A stretch of DNA of 64,000 nt. It comes from Sphingomonas changbaiensis NBRC 104936. GTDB taxonomy: Bacteria > Pseudomonadota > Alphaproteobacteria > Sphingomonadales > Sphingomonadaceae. The position numbers and the translations under genes were made by a program. Where the stretch lies: assembly GCF_000974765.1 (NCBI RefSeq), contig NZ_BBWU01000016.1, positions 62,001 to 126,000 of the forward strand, read 5' to 3'. Below the pieces are notes generated by a model. The model did no database searches. It worked only from the letters and a program-made list of their open reading frames with translations, and was not told the origin of the DNA. Below, one piece after another: positions 18,888-27,784 of the stretch; positions within the stretch are counted from its first letter, which is position 1; every line of letters starts with the position of its first letter.

Positions 18888-20258
18888 ATGAAGATCGGAA
18901 TGGTCTCCAACGTGACGATTTCCAAACTACGCCCCGCCAAGTGGGCGCTGTTGCCGCTGGTCGCGATTGCCTGCGCCGCGGTCGCGCAGACGGACCAGGG
19001 CAACGATGCAGGCCCGTCGAACGGGCTGAACATCCCCGCGGACGTGATCGTGTTCGGCAAGAACGACCCGGCGCTGCGCAAGCCGACTGCGATCGTCAAC
19101 GGCTCCATCATCACCCGCACCGACGTCGAACAGCGGCTCGCGCTGATCGTTGCTGCCAGCGGCGGAAAAATTCCGGACGCGGAGCTGGAGCGGCTACGGA
19201 CGCAGGTGCTGCGGAACCTGATCGACGAGACGCTCGAAATCCAGGAAGCCGCGGGCAACAAGATCGAGATCACGCCGCAGCAGATCAACGAAAGCTACGA
19301 CCGCGTCGCGCGCAACTTCAAGCGTACGCCGGATCAGATGGCCGCCTATCTGAAGCAGATCGGATCGTCGCCCGCTTCCCTGAAGCGGCAGATCGAGGGC
19401 GAACTCGCCTGGAACCGTCTGCTCCAGCGGCGCGTGCAGCCGTTCGTCAACGTCAGCCAGGAAGAAGTGCAAGGCATCATCAACCGCCTGGAAGCGGCCA
19501 AGGGCGCGACCGAGGTTCGGGTCGGCGAGATCTTCCTCTCGGCGACCCCTGAAACCGCCGACGCGACGATCGCCAACGCGCGCAAGATCATGGAAGCGGT
19601 CAAGCAGGGCGGATCGTTCGTCGCCTATGCCCGCCAATATTCGCAGGCATCGACCGCGGCAGTGGGCGGCGACCTCGGCTGGGTGCGGCCAGAGCAGCTT
19701 CCCGATGCGCTCGCCAACGAAGCGCGCACGATGAATGTCGGCACCATGGCAGGGCCGATCCAGGTTCCGGGCGGGTTCTCGATCCTTTACATGATCGACA
19801 AGCGCCAGGTGCTGACGGCCGATCCGCGCGATGCGGTCCTGGCGCTGCGGCAGCTGTCCATTTCCTTCCCGCCCGGCACCACCCCGCAGCAGGCGACCGA
19901 CAAGGCGCGCCAATTTGCCGAAGCCACGCGGACGATCGCGGGCTGCGGATCCGCGCAGAAAGTGGCCAATGATCTGGGCGCCGAGATGGTCGACAACGAT
20001 CAGGTCAAGGTCCGCGACCTTCCCGTCCAGCTGCAGGAAATGATGCTGGGCCTGCAAGTCGGCCAGGCCAGCCCGCCGTTCGGGTCGCCCGCAGAAGGCG
20101 TGCGCGTGCTGGTCGTGTGCGGCCGCGACGATCCGCAGGCCGCACAGGGTCCGAACGCGGATACGATCATGGCCCAGCTCGAAGAACAGCGGGTCAACAT
20201 GCGTGCACAGCGTTACCTTCGCGACCTGCGCCGGGACGCGGTGGTTGACTATCGCTGA
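18888..20258 (+). CDS. surA: Periplasmic chaperone / peptidyl-prolyl isomerase SurA
   Basis: 456 residues. A signal segment (WALLPLVAIACAAVAQ) is followed by the SurA N-terminal domain (IVNGSIITRTDVEQRLAL) and a parvulin domain (about residues 205-305) containing GGDLGWVRPEQLPDAL. A second, degenerate parvulin-like segment follows. It folds outer-membrane proteins, including LptD encoded immediately upstream (45 bp gap). Its 3' end overlaps the start of pdxA. Confidence 0.93.
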   Translation: MKIGMVSNVTISKLRPAKWALLPLVAIACAAVAQTDQGNDAGPSNGLNIPADVIVFGKNDPALRKPTAIVNGSIITRTDVEQRLALIVAASGGKIPDAELERLRTQVLRNLIDETLEIQEAAGNKIEITPQQINESYDRVARNFKRTPDQMAAYLKQIGSSPASLKRQIEGELAWNRLLQRRVQPFVNVSQEEVQGIINRLEAAKGATEVRVGEIFLSATPETADATIANARKIMEAVKQGGSFVAYARQYSQASTAAVGGDLGWVRPEQLPDALANEARTMNVGTMAGPIQVPGGFSILYMIDKRQVLTADPRDAVLALRQLSISFPPGTTPQQATDKARQFAEATRTIAGCGSAQKVANDLGAEMVDNDQVKVRDLPVQLQEMMLGLQVGQASPPFGSPAEGVRVLVVCGRDDPQAAQGPNADTIMAQLEEQRVNMRAQRYLRDLRRDAVVDYR

Positions 20259-21267
20259 CCCCTGGACGGACGCGCCGCTCGCGCTTGCGCTCGGCGATCC
20301 GGCGGGCATCGGCCCAGAGATCGCCGTCAAGGCGTGGCTCGCGCGCCAGACGAAAGGCCTACCTCCGTTCTTCGCGGTCGGCGACATTCGCTCGGTCGAG
20401 GCGGTATGGTCCGGGCCGGTGGAACGGATCACGACGCCGGCCGAGGCGCTCGACATGTTCGACCGCGCGCTGCCGCTGCTGTCGGTCGAGGATGGCGGCG
20501 AGATCGTGCCGGGCGAACCGAATCTCGAAGGCGCACGCTGCTCGCTCGATTCGCTGGAGGTCGCGACCGGCCTGACCCGCTCGGGCGCGGCGGCGGCGCT
20601 GGTGACCGGCCCGGTCTCCAAGGCGCAGCTGTATGCGATCGGCTTCAGCCACCCGGGTCAGACCGAGTTCGTCGCGGAACGGTGCGGAATTGCGCCCGAG
20701 AACGTCGTGATGATGCTGGCCGGGCCCGACCTGCGCGTCGTGCCGGTCACGACCCATATGCCGCTGAGACAAGTGTTCGACAGCCTTTCGGTCGAGGTGA
20801 TCGCCGCCAAGGCGCGAACGACCGCGCGCGGGCTGCAGCGCAATTTCGGCATCGCCAACCCGCGCCTCGCCTTTGCCGGAATCAACCCGCATGCGGGCGA
20901 GAACGGCGCGCTCGGCACCGAAGAGATCGAGTTCATCACGCCGGCGATCGAACTGCTGCGCGAGGAGGGCATCGACGCGGTCGGCCCGTTCGCCGCCGAC
21001 ACGATGTTCCACACGCGCGCCCGCGCCGGCTACGATGCGGCGATCTGCCTCTACCACGACCAGGCGCTGATCCCACTGAAGACGCTCCATTTCGATGATG
21101 GGGTGAATGTGACCTTGGGCCTGCCCATCGTGCGGACCTCGCCCGATCACGGCACGGCTTTTGCGATCGCAGGCCAAGGCCAGGCGCATCCCGGGGCGAC
21201 GATCGCCGCGATCCGGCTCGCCGCCGATGCCGTGGTGCGGCGCAAGGCGGAGTGCTGCGCGGCTTGA
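20245..21267 (+). CDS. pdxA: 4-hydroxythreonine-4-phosphate dehydrogenase
   Basis: About 340 residues; NAD-dependent step of pyridoxal-5-phosphate synthesis. The start of the fold [14 protein letters not shown], the GPVSKAQL motif, a metal-binding histidine in VTTHMPLRQ and INPHAGENG, and [10 protein letters not shown] are all present. The start is uncertain: a TTG at 20245 overlaps surA by 14 bp and fits family length, whereas ATG 20203 would lie deep in surA. It is coupled to rsmA downstream. Confidence 0.92.
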   Translation: MTIADPWTDAPLALALGDPAGIGPEIAVKAWLARQTKGLPPFFAVGDIRSVEAVWSGPVERITTPAEALDMFDRALPLLSVEDGGEIVPGEPNLEGARCSLDSLEVATGLTRSGAAAALVTGPVSKAQLYAIGFSHPGQTEFVAERCGIAPENVVMMLAGPDLRVVPVTTHMPLRQVFDSLSVEVIAAKARTTARGLQRNFGIANPRLAFAGINPHAGENGALGTEEIEFITPAIELLREEGIDAVGPFAADTMFHTRARAGYDAAICLYHDQALIPLKTLHFDDGVNVTLGLPIVRTSPDHGTAFAIAGQGQAHPGATIAAIRLAADAVVRRKAECCAA

Positions 21268-22091
21268 GCGCCCTTCCCCCCTTACGGGAAGTGATCGCAC
21301 GGCACGGGCTCAGCGCCAGCAAGGCGCTGGGACAGAATTTCCTGTTCGACGAGCAGTTACTGGACCGGATCGCGCGCATTCCGGGATCACTTGCAGGCGA
21401 GCGGGTGCTGGAGGTCGGGCCGGGACCAGGCGGCCTGACCCGGGCGCTGCTCCGCGCCGGGGCCGAGGTGGTCGCGGTGGAACGCGATGCACGCTGCCTC
21501 CCTGCCCTCGCCGAACTGGCCGAATGGGCGCCGGACCGGCTGCGCGTGATCGCGGGCGACGCGCTGAAGCTCGATGCCGAGCGGGAGCTGGGCGGATCGG
21601 GGCACATCGTCGCCAACCTGCCCTACAATGTCGGGACGGCCCTGTTGGTCGGCTGGCTGACGAGCCAGGCATGGCCGCCCTGGTGGACATCGCTGACGCT
21701 GATGTTCCAGAAGGAGGTCGCCGAACGGATCGTCGCCGCACCGGATACCGACGCTTATGGTCGGCTGGCGGTGCTGGCCCAATGGCGGTCCAGCGCGCGG
21801 ATTGCGATGAACGTCCACCGTTCCGCCTTCACGCCGCCGCCCAAGGTGATGAGCGCGGTGGTGCACATCGTGCCGGCGGAAGCCCCCGCCGGCGTGCGGG
21901 TCGCGACGCTGGAGCGCCTGACCGCCGCCGCTTTCGGCCAGCGCCGCAAGATGCTCCGGCAAAGCCTGAAGGGAATAGCAGGTGCAGCCGGGGCGATGGA
22001 GCGGCTGGAGATCGATCCGACACGGCGGGCGGAGACGGTGAGCGTGACGGAGTGGGTCCGGCTGGCGTGGTCTCTCGATACGCCACTCTGA
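21252..22091 (+). CDS. rsmA: 16S rRNA dimethyladenosine transferase RsmA/KsgA
   Basis: A 279-residue SAM-dependent methyltransferase that dimethylates two adjacent adenines near the 3' end of 16S rRNA. It shows [10 protein letters not shown], the SAM motif [15 protein letters not shown] and the catalytic NLPYN motif. A GTG at 21252 following AAGGCGGA overlaps pdxA by 16 bp. It is the last gene of the lptD cluster and is followed by a family A repeat that may act as terminator. Confidence 0.94.
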   Translation: MLRGLSALPPLREVIARHGLSASKALGQNFLFDEQLLDRIARIPGSLAGERVLEVGPGPGGLTRALLRAGAEVVAVERDARCLPALAELAEWAPDRLRVIAGDALKLDAERELGGSGHIVANLPYNVGTALLVGWLTSQAWPPWWTSLTLMFQKEVAERIVAAPDTDAYGRLAVLAQWRSSARIAMNVHRSAFTPPPKVMSAVVHIVPAEAPAGVRVATLERLTAAAFGQRRKMLRQSLKGIAGAAGAMERLEIDPTRRAETVSVTEWVRLAWSLDTPL

Positions 22092-22093
22092 AA

Positions 22094-22188
22094 CTTGGTT
22101 TGGCCTGAGCTTGTCGAAGGCCTCCCTTCTTCTTCAGCGCCGGACCCAAAAGAAAGGGAGGGCTTCGACAAGCTCAGCCCAAACCAAG
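22094..22188. repeat. Family A inverted repeat between rsmA and smpB
   Basis: The outer ends are a perfect match (CTTGGTTT and AAACCAAG). The inner arms carry GGCCTGAGCTTGTCGAAGGC and its complement. It sits between convergent genes. Confidence 0.9.
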
Positions 22189-22201
22189 AGCGGGGACTTG
22201 C

Positions 22202-22684
22202 TTAGCCGTGCTGCCGCAGCAGTCGCGACTGCTCGCGCTTCCAATCCCGTTCCTTGATCGTCTCGCGCTTGTCGTGCGCCTTCTTGCCGCGGGCGAGCGC
22301 CAGCTCGACTTTCGCGCGGCCCTTGCCGTTGAAATAGATCGACAGCGGCACCAGCGTCATCCCCTCGCGGGCAACGGCGCCGTGCATCTTGGCGATCTGC
22401 CGTTCCTTCAGCAGCAGCTTGCGCGGACGCTTGGGCTCGTGATTGAAGCGGTTGCCGTGGCTGAACTCGGGCACGTTCGAGTTCACCAGCCAGACCTGAT
22501 CGTCCTTCACTTCCGCATAGCTCTCCGCGATCGAGCCTTCGCCGAAGCGCAGCGACTTTACCTCGGTGCCGGTCAGCACGATGCCGGCCTCGAACACCTC
22601 GTCGATGAAGTAATCGAACCGCGCGCGCCGGTTCTCGGCGACGACCTTCTTCTTGTCGAACTCGGTTGGGCGGGGACGGGCCAT
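22202..22684 (-). CDS. smpB: SsrA-binding protein SmpB
   Basis: A 160-residue RNA-binding protein that delivers tmRNA to stalled ribosomes. [33 protein letters not shown] and the C-terminal [18 protein letters not shown] tail, which enters the decoding centre, are clear. It lies downstream of dapA on the same strand with a family A repeat between them. Confidence 0.96.
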   Translation of the reverse strand: MARPRPTEFDKKKVVAENRRARFDYFIDEVFEAGIVLTGTEVKSLRFGEGSIAESYAEVKDDQVWLVNSNVPEFSHGNRFNHEPKRPRKLLLKERQIAKMHGAVAREGMTLVPLSIYFNGKGRAKVELALARGKKAHDKRETIKERDWKREQSRLLRQHG

Positions 22685-22706
22685 GCTTTGCTCTGAACTC
22701 TCAATC

Positions 22707-22796
22707 CGGTTTGGGCTGAGCCTGTCGAAGCCCTCCCTTTTCCTACGGCATATCAGATAGAAGAAGGGAGGCCTTCGACAAGCTCAGGCCGAACCG
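22707..22796. repeat. Family A inverted repeat between dapA and smpB
   Basis: Arms CGGTTTGGGCTGAGCCTGTC and the near reverse complement ending AGGCCGAACCG surround a short variable loop. It separates dapA from smpB. Confidence 0.88.
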
Positions 22797-22799
22797 AGT

Positions 22800-23678
22800 T
22801 TAGGAAACGAGCCCCGCATGCTTGAGCGCCGCATCCACTGCGCGGCGGCTCGCCTCGCTCGACGGCGTCATCGGCAGGCGCAACTCGGCGGACCATTCGG
22901 GCTTCAGCCTGTTGAGCGCGTATTTGGTGGGCCCGGGCGAAGCGTCGCTGAACAGGGCCGCGTGCAGCGGATAGAGCCGGTCCTGCAGCTCCATCGCCCT
23001 CACCCAGTCACCGGCAAGGCACGCGTTCTGGAAGTCTGCGCAGAGCCGCGGCGCCACATTCGCGGTGACGGAAATGCACCCGACCCCGCCCATCGCCATG
23101 AAGCCCAGCGCCATGTCGTCATTGCCTGACAGCTGGACGAAATCCGTGCCGCAGGCGAGCCGCTGCGCCGTCACCCGAGCGACATTGCCGGTCGCATCCT
23201 TCACCCCGACAATCGACGGGATTTCAGCCAGTCGCGCCATTGTGTCGACGGTCATATCGGTGACCGTCCGGCCCGGTACGTTGTAGAGGATGATCGGCAA
23301 GTCACAGGCATCGGCAAGGGCCGCGAAATGAGCATACATGCCGTCCTGGTTCGGCCGGTTGTAATACGGCATCACGACCAGAGCCGCCGCCGCGCCCGCC
23401 GCTTTCGAATGCGCCATATGGCGCTTTGCAGTCGCGGTATCGTTGGAGCCGCAACCCGCGATCACCGGCACCCGATCGTCTGCCGCCTCGATGCAGAGAT
23501 CGATCGCGCGATAGTGCTCGTCGAAGCTCAACGTCGCCGATTCGCCGGTCGTGCCGCACGGCACGAGCCCGTGGCTGCCCTCGCGAACCTGCCAATCGAC
23601 GAATGCCTTGTATCCGGCCTCATCGATCGATCCGTCGCGAAAAAGGGTCACCAGAGCCGGAAACGAGCCGGAAAACAT
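22800..23678 (-). CDS. dapA: 4-hydroxy-tetrahydrodipicolinate synthase
   Basis: A 292-residue TIM-barrel aldolase that condenses pyruvate with aspartate semialdehyde in lysine and diaminopimelate synthesis. It has GTTGESATLSFDEH, the catalytic tyrosine in LYNVPGRT and the Schiff-base lysine in VGVKDATGN. It is divergent from the lytic transglycosylase gene, so diaminopimelate supply and peptidoglycan turnover are neighbours here. Confidence 0.94.
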   Translation of the reverse strand: MFSGSFPALVTLFRDGSIDEAGYKAFVDWQVREGSHGLVPCGTTGESATLSFDEHYRAIDLCIEAADDRVPVIAGCGSNDTATAKRHMAHSKAAGAAAALVVMPYYNRPNQDGMYAHFAALADACDLPIILYNVPGRTVTDMTVDTMARLAEIPSIVGVKDATGNVARVTAQRLACGTDFVQLSGNDDMALGFMAMGGVGCISVTANVAPRLCADFQNACLAGDWVRAMELQDRLYPLHAALFSDASPGPTKYALNRLKPEWSAELRLPMTPSSEASRRAVDAALKHAGLVS

Positions 23679-23742
23679 AGATTTGCTCCTTCACGCGACT
23701 CGCCGCGTCAGGCATTGTCAAAAACCAGGTACGGGGAGCGTC

Positions 23743-25767
23743 ATGGTCAATTCACCGCCCAATAAGGATCAGGCATCTAACCTGTCCAGCATGGTGAAAC
23801 GACTGCTGCTCCCAACCGCCCTGCTGCTCGGCACCGCCAGCGTGGTCATCGCGGACCCGACCGCGCCGCTGACGATGCAGCCGGCCTCGCCCCAGGCGCC
23901 CTACAATGCAGGCGATCCGGTGGTCGCCGCGATCCCGCAGTGGAGCACGCTGCGGCAGTCGGACAATCTGCCGTTCGACAGCTATGCCAGCTTCCTGATC
24001 GCGCATCCCGGCTGGCCGGGCGAAGCGGCCATGCGTCGCAGCGCCGAGCGCGCGCTTGCGCCGGATTCGATCTCGCCGACCCGCGTAATCGCGTTCTTCG
24101 ACAAATTCCCGCCGCTGACCAACACCGGCCAGGCGCGCTATGCCGAAGCGCTTGCCTCCGCCGGACGGCCGCGCGAGGCGCTGGAGGCGGCGCGCAAGGC
24201 GTGGACGTCGGGCTCGCTGACCCCGACCGACGAAGCGCTTATCCTCGGCCGCTTCGGCTCGCAATTCACGCCCGCCGACCAGGACGAGCGGATGGATCGG
24301 CTGCTATGGGCCGGCAAGACCAGTGCCGCGCAGCGCCAGATCGACCTGACCTCGCTGGCCAGGCGCCCGCTGTTCCAGGCGCGGCTCGCGCTTCGCACCA
24401 ATGCGCCGGACGCGCAGGTGCAGGCGGACGCACTTCCTGCCGCATCCCAGAACGACGCCGGCTTTATCGCCGACAAAGCGATGTGGCTTCGCGCCGCCTC
24501 GCCCGACGCTGCGCGCGCCTGGCTCGCGCGCCCGCGCCAGCTGACCGGTCGCCCGGCCGAGGTCGAGCGCTGGTTCGAGCTGTTGCTGTCGACTGCAAAG
24601 ACTGCAGCGGATGCCGGCGATGCGCGCGGCGCCTATCAGATCGCGCAATTGCTCGACCAGACCTACGCGCCGGGCACGGTTATCCGCGACCGGCCGCTGG
24701 GCGAGCGCGACGACTATACCAGCGTCGCCTGGCTCGCCGGCTGGACCGCCCTGAACGGCGGCCGCGCCGCCGACGCCGTCGGCATGTTCGAGCGCTACGC
24801 CGGGGCCGCACGCTCGCCCCAGACCCAGGCGAAGGGCCATTATTGGGCCGCGCGCGCTGCGCAGGCCGCCGGCAAGGGCGACGAGGCGAACCGCTTCTAC
24901 GAACAGGCAGCCGTTCATCCCGATCAATTCTATGGCCAGCTCGCGCTCGAGCGGCTGGGCCGGCCGATCCCCGCGCCGGGGACCCTCGGGGCAACCACGC
25001 CGAGCTCGACCGAACGCGTCGCCTTCAACCAGCGCGAGATCGTGCGGGCCGCGCGTATCCTGGGCCAGCAAGGCGACTGGCAGAACCAGAGCCAGTTCAT
25101 CCGCGCGATCGCGGCGAGCGTCGAGACCGACTCGGATCATGCACTCGCGAACGAGCTGGCGCAGGGTATCGGCCGCCCCGACCTGGCGGTGATGGTGGGG
25201 CGGAGCGCGCGACTGAACGGCGCCAGCGACTATGTCCGCGCCGGATATCCGCAGGTCCGCGTGCCGCAGGGCCAGGAGGCCTGGTCGACGATCATCCACG
25301 CGATCGCGCGGCAGGAGAGCCAGTTCGACCGCGAAGCGGTCAGTCGCGCAGGCGCGCGCGGGCTGATGCAGCTGATGCCCGGCACCGCGCGCGAGGCAGC
25401 GGCGAAGATCGGGCTCGATTACGACGCCAGCGCGCTGACCACCGATATCGGCTATAACATCCAGCTGGGCTCCAGCTATTTCCAGCGGCTGCTCGCCTAT
25501 AACGGCGGCAGCTATCCGCTGGCGATCGCGGCCTACAATGCGGGCCAGGGCAATGTGAACAAGTGGATCGCCGCCAATGGCGACCCGCGCTATCCCGGCG
25601 CCGACATGGTCAAGTGGATCGAGCAAATCCCCTTCGCTGAAACGCGCGGCTATGTGCAGCACGTGCTGGAGAATGCGGTGGTGTACGACACGCTGCATCC
25701 GGAAAAGGCGACAATGCGCGGGCCCGCGCTGCTGAGCGCGTATCTGGGGAAATCGTCGCGCGGATAA
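23743..25767 (+). CDS. Soluble lytic murein transglycosylase (SLT)
   Basis: About 674 residues. A short polar extension precedes a signal peptide (LLLPTALLLGTASVVIA). A long alpha-solenoid region of helical repeats follows, and the C-terminal goose-type lysozyme domain contains RQESQFDREAVSRAGARGLMQ with the catalytic Glu, and AYNAGQGNVNKW. The ATG at 23743 follows GGGGAG; an ATG at 23791 directly before the signal peptide has no such site. It cleaves peptidoglycan to anhydro-muropeptides in the periplasm. Confidence 0.92.
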   Translation: MVNSPPNKDQASNLSSMVKRLLLPTALLLGTASVVIADPTAPLTMQPASPQAPYNAGDPVVAAIPQWSTLRQSDNLPFDSYASFLIAHPGWPGEAAMRRSAERALAPDSISPTRVIAFFDKFPPLTNTGQARYAEALASAGRPREALEAARKAWTSGSLTPTDEALILGRFGSQFTPADQDERMDRLLWAGKTSAAQRQIDLTSLARRPLFQARLALRTNAPDAQVQADALPAASQNDAGFIADKAMWLRAASPDAARAWLARPRQLTGRPAEVERWFELLLSTAKTAADAGDARGAYQIAQLLDQTYAPGTVIRDRPLGERDDYTSVAWLAGWTALNGGRAADAVGMFERYAGAARSPQTQAKGHYWAARAAQAAGKGDEANRFYEQAAVHPDQFYGQLALERLGRPIPAPGTLGATTPSSTERVAFNQREIVRAARILGQQGDWQNQSQFIRAIAASVETDSDHALANELAQGIGRPDLAVMVGRSARLNGASDYVRAGYPQVRVPQGQEAWSTIIHAIARQESQFDREAVSRAGARGLMQLMPGTAREAAAKIGLDYDASALTTDIGYNIQLGSSYFQRLLAYNGGSYPLAIAAYNAGQGNVNKWIAANGDPRYPGADMVKWIEQIPFAETRGYVQHVLENAVVYDTLHPEKATMRGPALLSAYLGKSSRG

Positions 25768-25835
25768 ATATCCGTTGGTGTCGAGCGAAGTCGGGGGACA
25801 CCCACTTCTCGACTTCGCTCGAAGCGAACGGATAT
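25768..25835. repeat. Family B inverted repeat between the transglycosylase and greB
   Basis: Ends ATATCCGTT and AACGGATAT are exact inverted copies. The interior carries TCGAGCGAAGTCG and its complement. The right half borders the greB start. Confidence 0.85.
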
Positions 25836-25844
25836 GAGGGTTGT

Positions 25845-26330
25845 GTGCCCGACCCTCGTCCCAACTACATCACCCCTCGCGGCTTCGCAGCACTCCGCGC
25901 CGAGTATGATCGACTGTTCGCCGATGAACGCCCGAAGCTGGTCGAAACGATCAGCTGGGCCGCGGGCAATGGCGACCGGTCCGAAAACGGCGACTACATC
26001 TACGGCCGGAAGCGGCTGCGCGAGATCGATCGCACGCTCGGTCGCCTCTCGGCCAAGATGAAGGCGGCAAAGGTCGTCGACCCCGCCCAGCAGGCCGACC
26101 GCAGCCGCGTCTATTTCGGCGCGACCGTCACCATCGCCGATGAGGACGACACTCAGCGCACGCTGACGATCGTCGGGAACGACGAGGCCGATGCCGGCAA
26201 GGGGCTGGTCGGCTGGGACTCCCCGATCGCGCGGGCACTGCGGGGCGCCGGGATAGGCGATCTGCGACGGATCACCCTGCCCAGCGGGGAGCGGGAGTAT
26301 GAAGTGATCGCGATCACCTATCCAGGCTGA
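25845..26330 (+). CDS. greB: Transcription elongation factor GreB
   Basis: A 161-residue factor that enters the RNA polymerase secondary channel and stimulates cleavage of backtracked RNA. The N-terminal coiled coil ends in the acidic tip NGDRSENGDYIYGRKRLREID, shortened here to its core ENGDYIYG, which separates GreB from GreA. The C-terminal FKBP-like domain follows. The start is a GTG at 25845 only 10 bp beyond a family B repeat. It is convergent with the DUF1203 gene, 6 bp away. Confidence 0.9.
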   Translation: MPDPRPNYITPRGFAALRAEYDRLFADERPKLVETISWAAGNGDRSENGDYIYGRKRLREIDRTLGRLSAKMKAAKVVDPAQQADRSRVYFGATVTIADEDDTQRTLTIVGNDEADAGKGLVGWDSPIARALRGAGIGDLRRITLPSGEREYEVIAITYPG

Positions 26331-26336
26331 GCAGCG

Positions 26337-26801
26337 TCAGGCCCGATCGACACGCGCGGCGAAGCAGCCCGGACGCGCATAATGGACGTGCAGATAATCG
26401 GTATCCGGCGTGGCGAAGAAGCGCTCGATCGCCTCAGCCGCGGCCTCGCCCTCCACCACATCGGCATCGACCAGCATGTGCGCGCTATCGAAAGCGCGGA
26501 TCGACAGCAGCCGGGACCGAAGCAGGGCCGGCACGTCATCGACCCGATCGAAGCGACGGCGCTCCCCCTCGCGCACATAGATGGCGTGGGACGAACGAAA
26601 CGGCGTCGGCGCGGGTTGATGCTCATAATTGAGCAGCAGCACCCTCTCACCCGCCGCCACATCCTCCAGCGACACGCGGCAAGGAAAGCCGGTCCCGTCG
26701 GACACGCGCCGCACGACGCCACGCTCCGCGAGCCGTTCGTCGCTTAAGCTTGCCAGATCGAGAAAGGGTTCGGGATCGAGACCCGTAATGCGAAATGTCA
26801 T
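26337..26801 (-). CDS. DUF1203 family protein
   Basis: A 154-residue soluble protein. FRITGLDPEPF at the start, CRVSLEDVAAGERVLLLNYEHQ in the middle (given here as separate recognisable parts LLLNYEHQ and CRVSL) and DYLHVHYARPGCFAARV at the end match DUF1203. Function is unknown. It stands downstream of ppk2 on the same strand with an 85 bp gap. Confidence 0.8.
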   Translation of the reverse strand: MTFRITGLDPEPFLDLASLSDERLAERGVVRRVSDGTGFPCRVSLEDVAAGERVLLLNYEHQPAPTPFRSSHAIYVREGERRRFDRVDDVPALLRSRLLSIRAFDSAHMLVDADVVEGEAAAEAIERFFATPDTDYLHVHYARPGCFAARVDRA

Positions 26802-26885
26802 CGCCGCCTCCAGTATTTGGACGACGGAGGCCTAGCCGGTTGCGCTGGGGCGGAAATCCCGTCCTTTGCTGTCAAAGCGGCGGGA

Positions 26886-27656
26886 TCAGCTGAGAGCATC
26901 CTTCACCAATGCCTCCAGCGCGGGATCCATGGGCGGCGGGTCCATCGGGACCTTCGCTTCGAGCTGGTCGGCGATCGCGGTGAGCGCGGCGATGCGGGCG
27001 GCTTTCTTGTCGTTGCCGTCGATCACGGTCCAGGGCGCCCAGCGCGTGTCGGTCGTGCGGAACATTTCGTCCATGGCCCAGAGGTAAGCGGGGCGTTTGG
27101 CACGGTTGCGATAGTCGTCGGCGCCGGTCTTCCAGCGCTTCCACGGGTCCTCGAAGCGCTTCTTCAGGCGCTTGTCCTGGGTTTCTTGCGTGATGTGAAC
27201 GAAAAGCTTGACGATCGTCGTGCCGATATCGCGCTGCTGCGCCTCGAACTCGTTGATCTCGTCATAGGCGCGCTTCCATTCGGCCTCGGTGGCGAAGCCC
27301 TCGACGCGCTCGACCAGCACGCGGCCGTACCAGCTGCGGTCGAACACGGCGATGTTGCCGGAGCGCGGCAGCTTTTCCCAGAACCGCCAGAGGAAGTGCC
27401 GGTCCTTTTCCTCGGCCGTGGGCGCGGCGATGGGCCACACCTCGAAATAGCGCGGGTCCCATTTGGCGGTCAGGCGCTGGATAATGCCGCCCTTCCCCGC
27501 CGCGTCCCAGCCCTCGAACACGATCAGCGCGCGGCGCTTGTGCACGATGTGCGCGACCTGGATGCGCGCGAGCCGGTCCTGCAGCGCAGCGAGGTCGGCA
27601 TCATAGTCGCCGGGGTAATCGGCGCCGCGTTCGAAATCGGAGAGGATGATTGCCAT
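26886..27656 (-). CDS. ppk2: Polyphosphate kinase 2 (PPK2)
   Basis: A 256-residue single-domain PPK2 that transfers phosphate between polyphosphate and nucleotides. The Walker A-like VFEGWDAAGKGG, the lid residues in RNRAKRPAYLW and the Walker B-like FDRSWYGRVLVERVEG are conserved. Nucleotide preference (ADP, GDP or AMP) cannot be read safely. The gene lies 5 kb from ppk and ppx, so three polyphosphate enzymes are encoded in this area. A family A repeat abuts its start. Confidence 0.93.
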   Translation of the reverse strand: MAIILSDFERGADYPGDYDADLAALQDRLARIQVAHIVHKRRALIVFEGWDAAGKGGIIQRLTAKWDPRYFEVWPIAAPTAEEKDRHFLWRFWEKLPRSGNIAVFDRSWYGRVLVERVEGFATEAEWKRAYDEINEFEAQQRDIGTTIVKLFVHITQETQDKRLKKRFEDPWKRWKTGADDYRNRAKRPAYLWAMDEMFRTTDTRWAPWTVIDGNDKKAARIAALTAIADQLEAKVPMDPPPMDPALEALVKDALS

Positions 27657-27660
27657 AACC

Positions 27661-27750
27661 CGGTTCGGCCTGAGCTTGTCGAAGGCCTCCCTTCTTCCTT
27701 CTTTTCGGCACTAAAGAAAGGGAGGGCTTCGACAAGCTCAGCCCAAACCG
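27661..27750. repeat. Family A inverted repeat upstream of ppk2
   Basis: Arms CGGTTCGGCCTGAGCTTGTC and the near reverse complement ending CAGCCCAAACCG. It begins 4 bp from the ppk2 start codon, so it must form part of the ppk2 leader if transcription begins farther upstream. Confidence 0.88.
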
Positions 27751-27784
27751 TGCTTATGTCACCTACTGTCCTATTTCGGGCCGA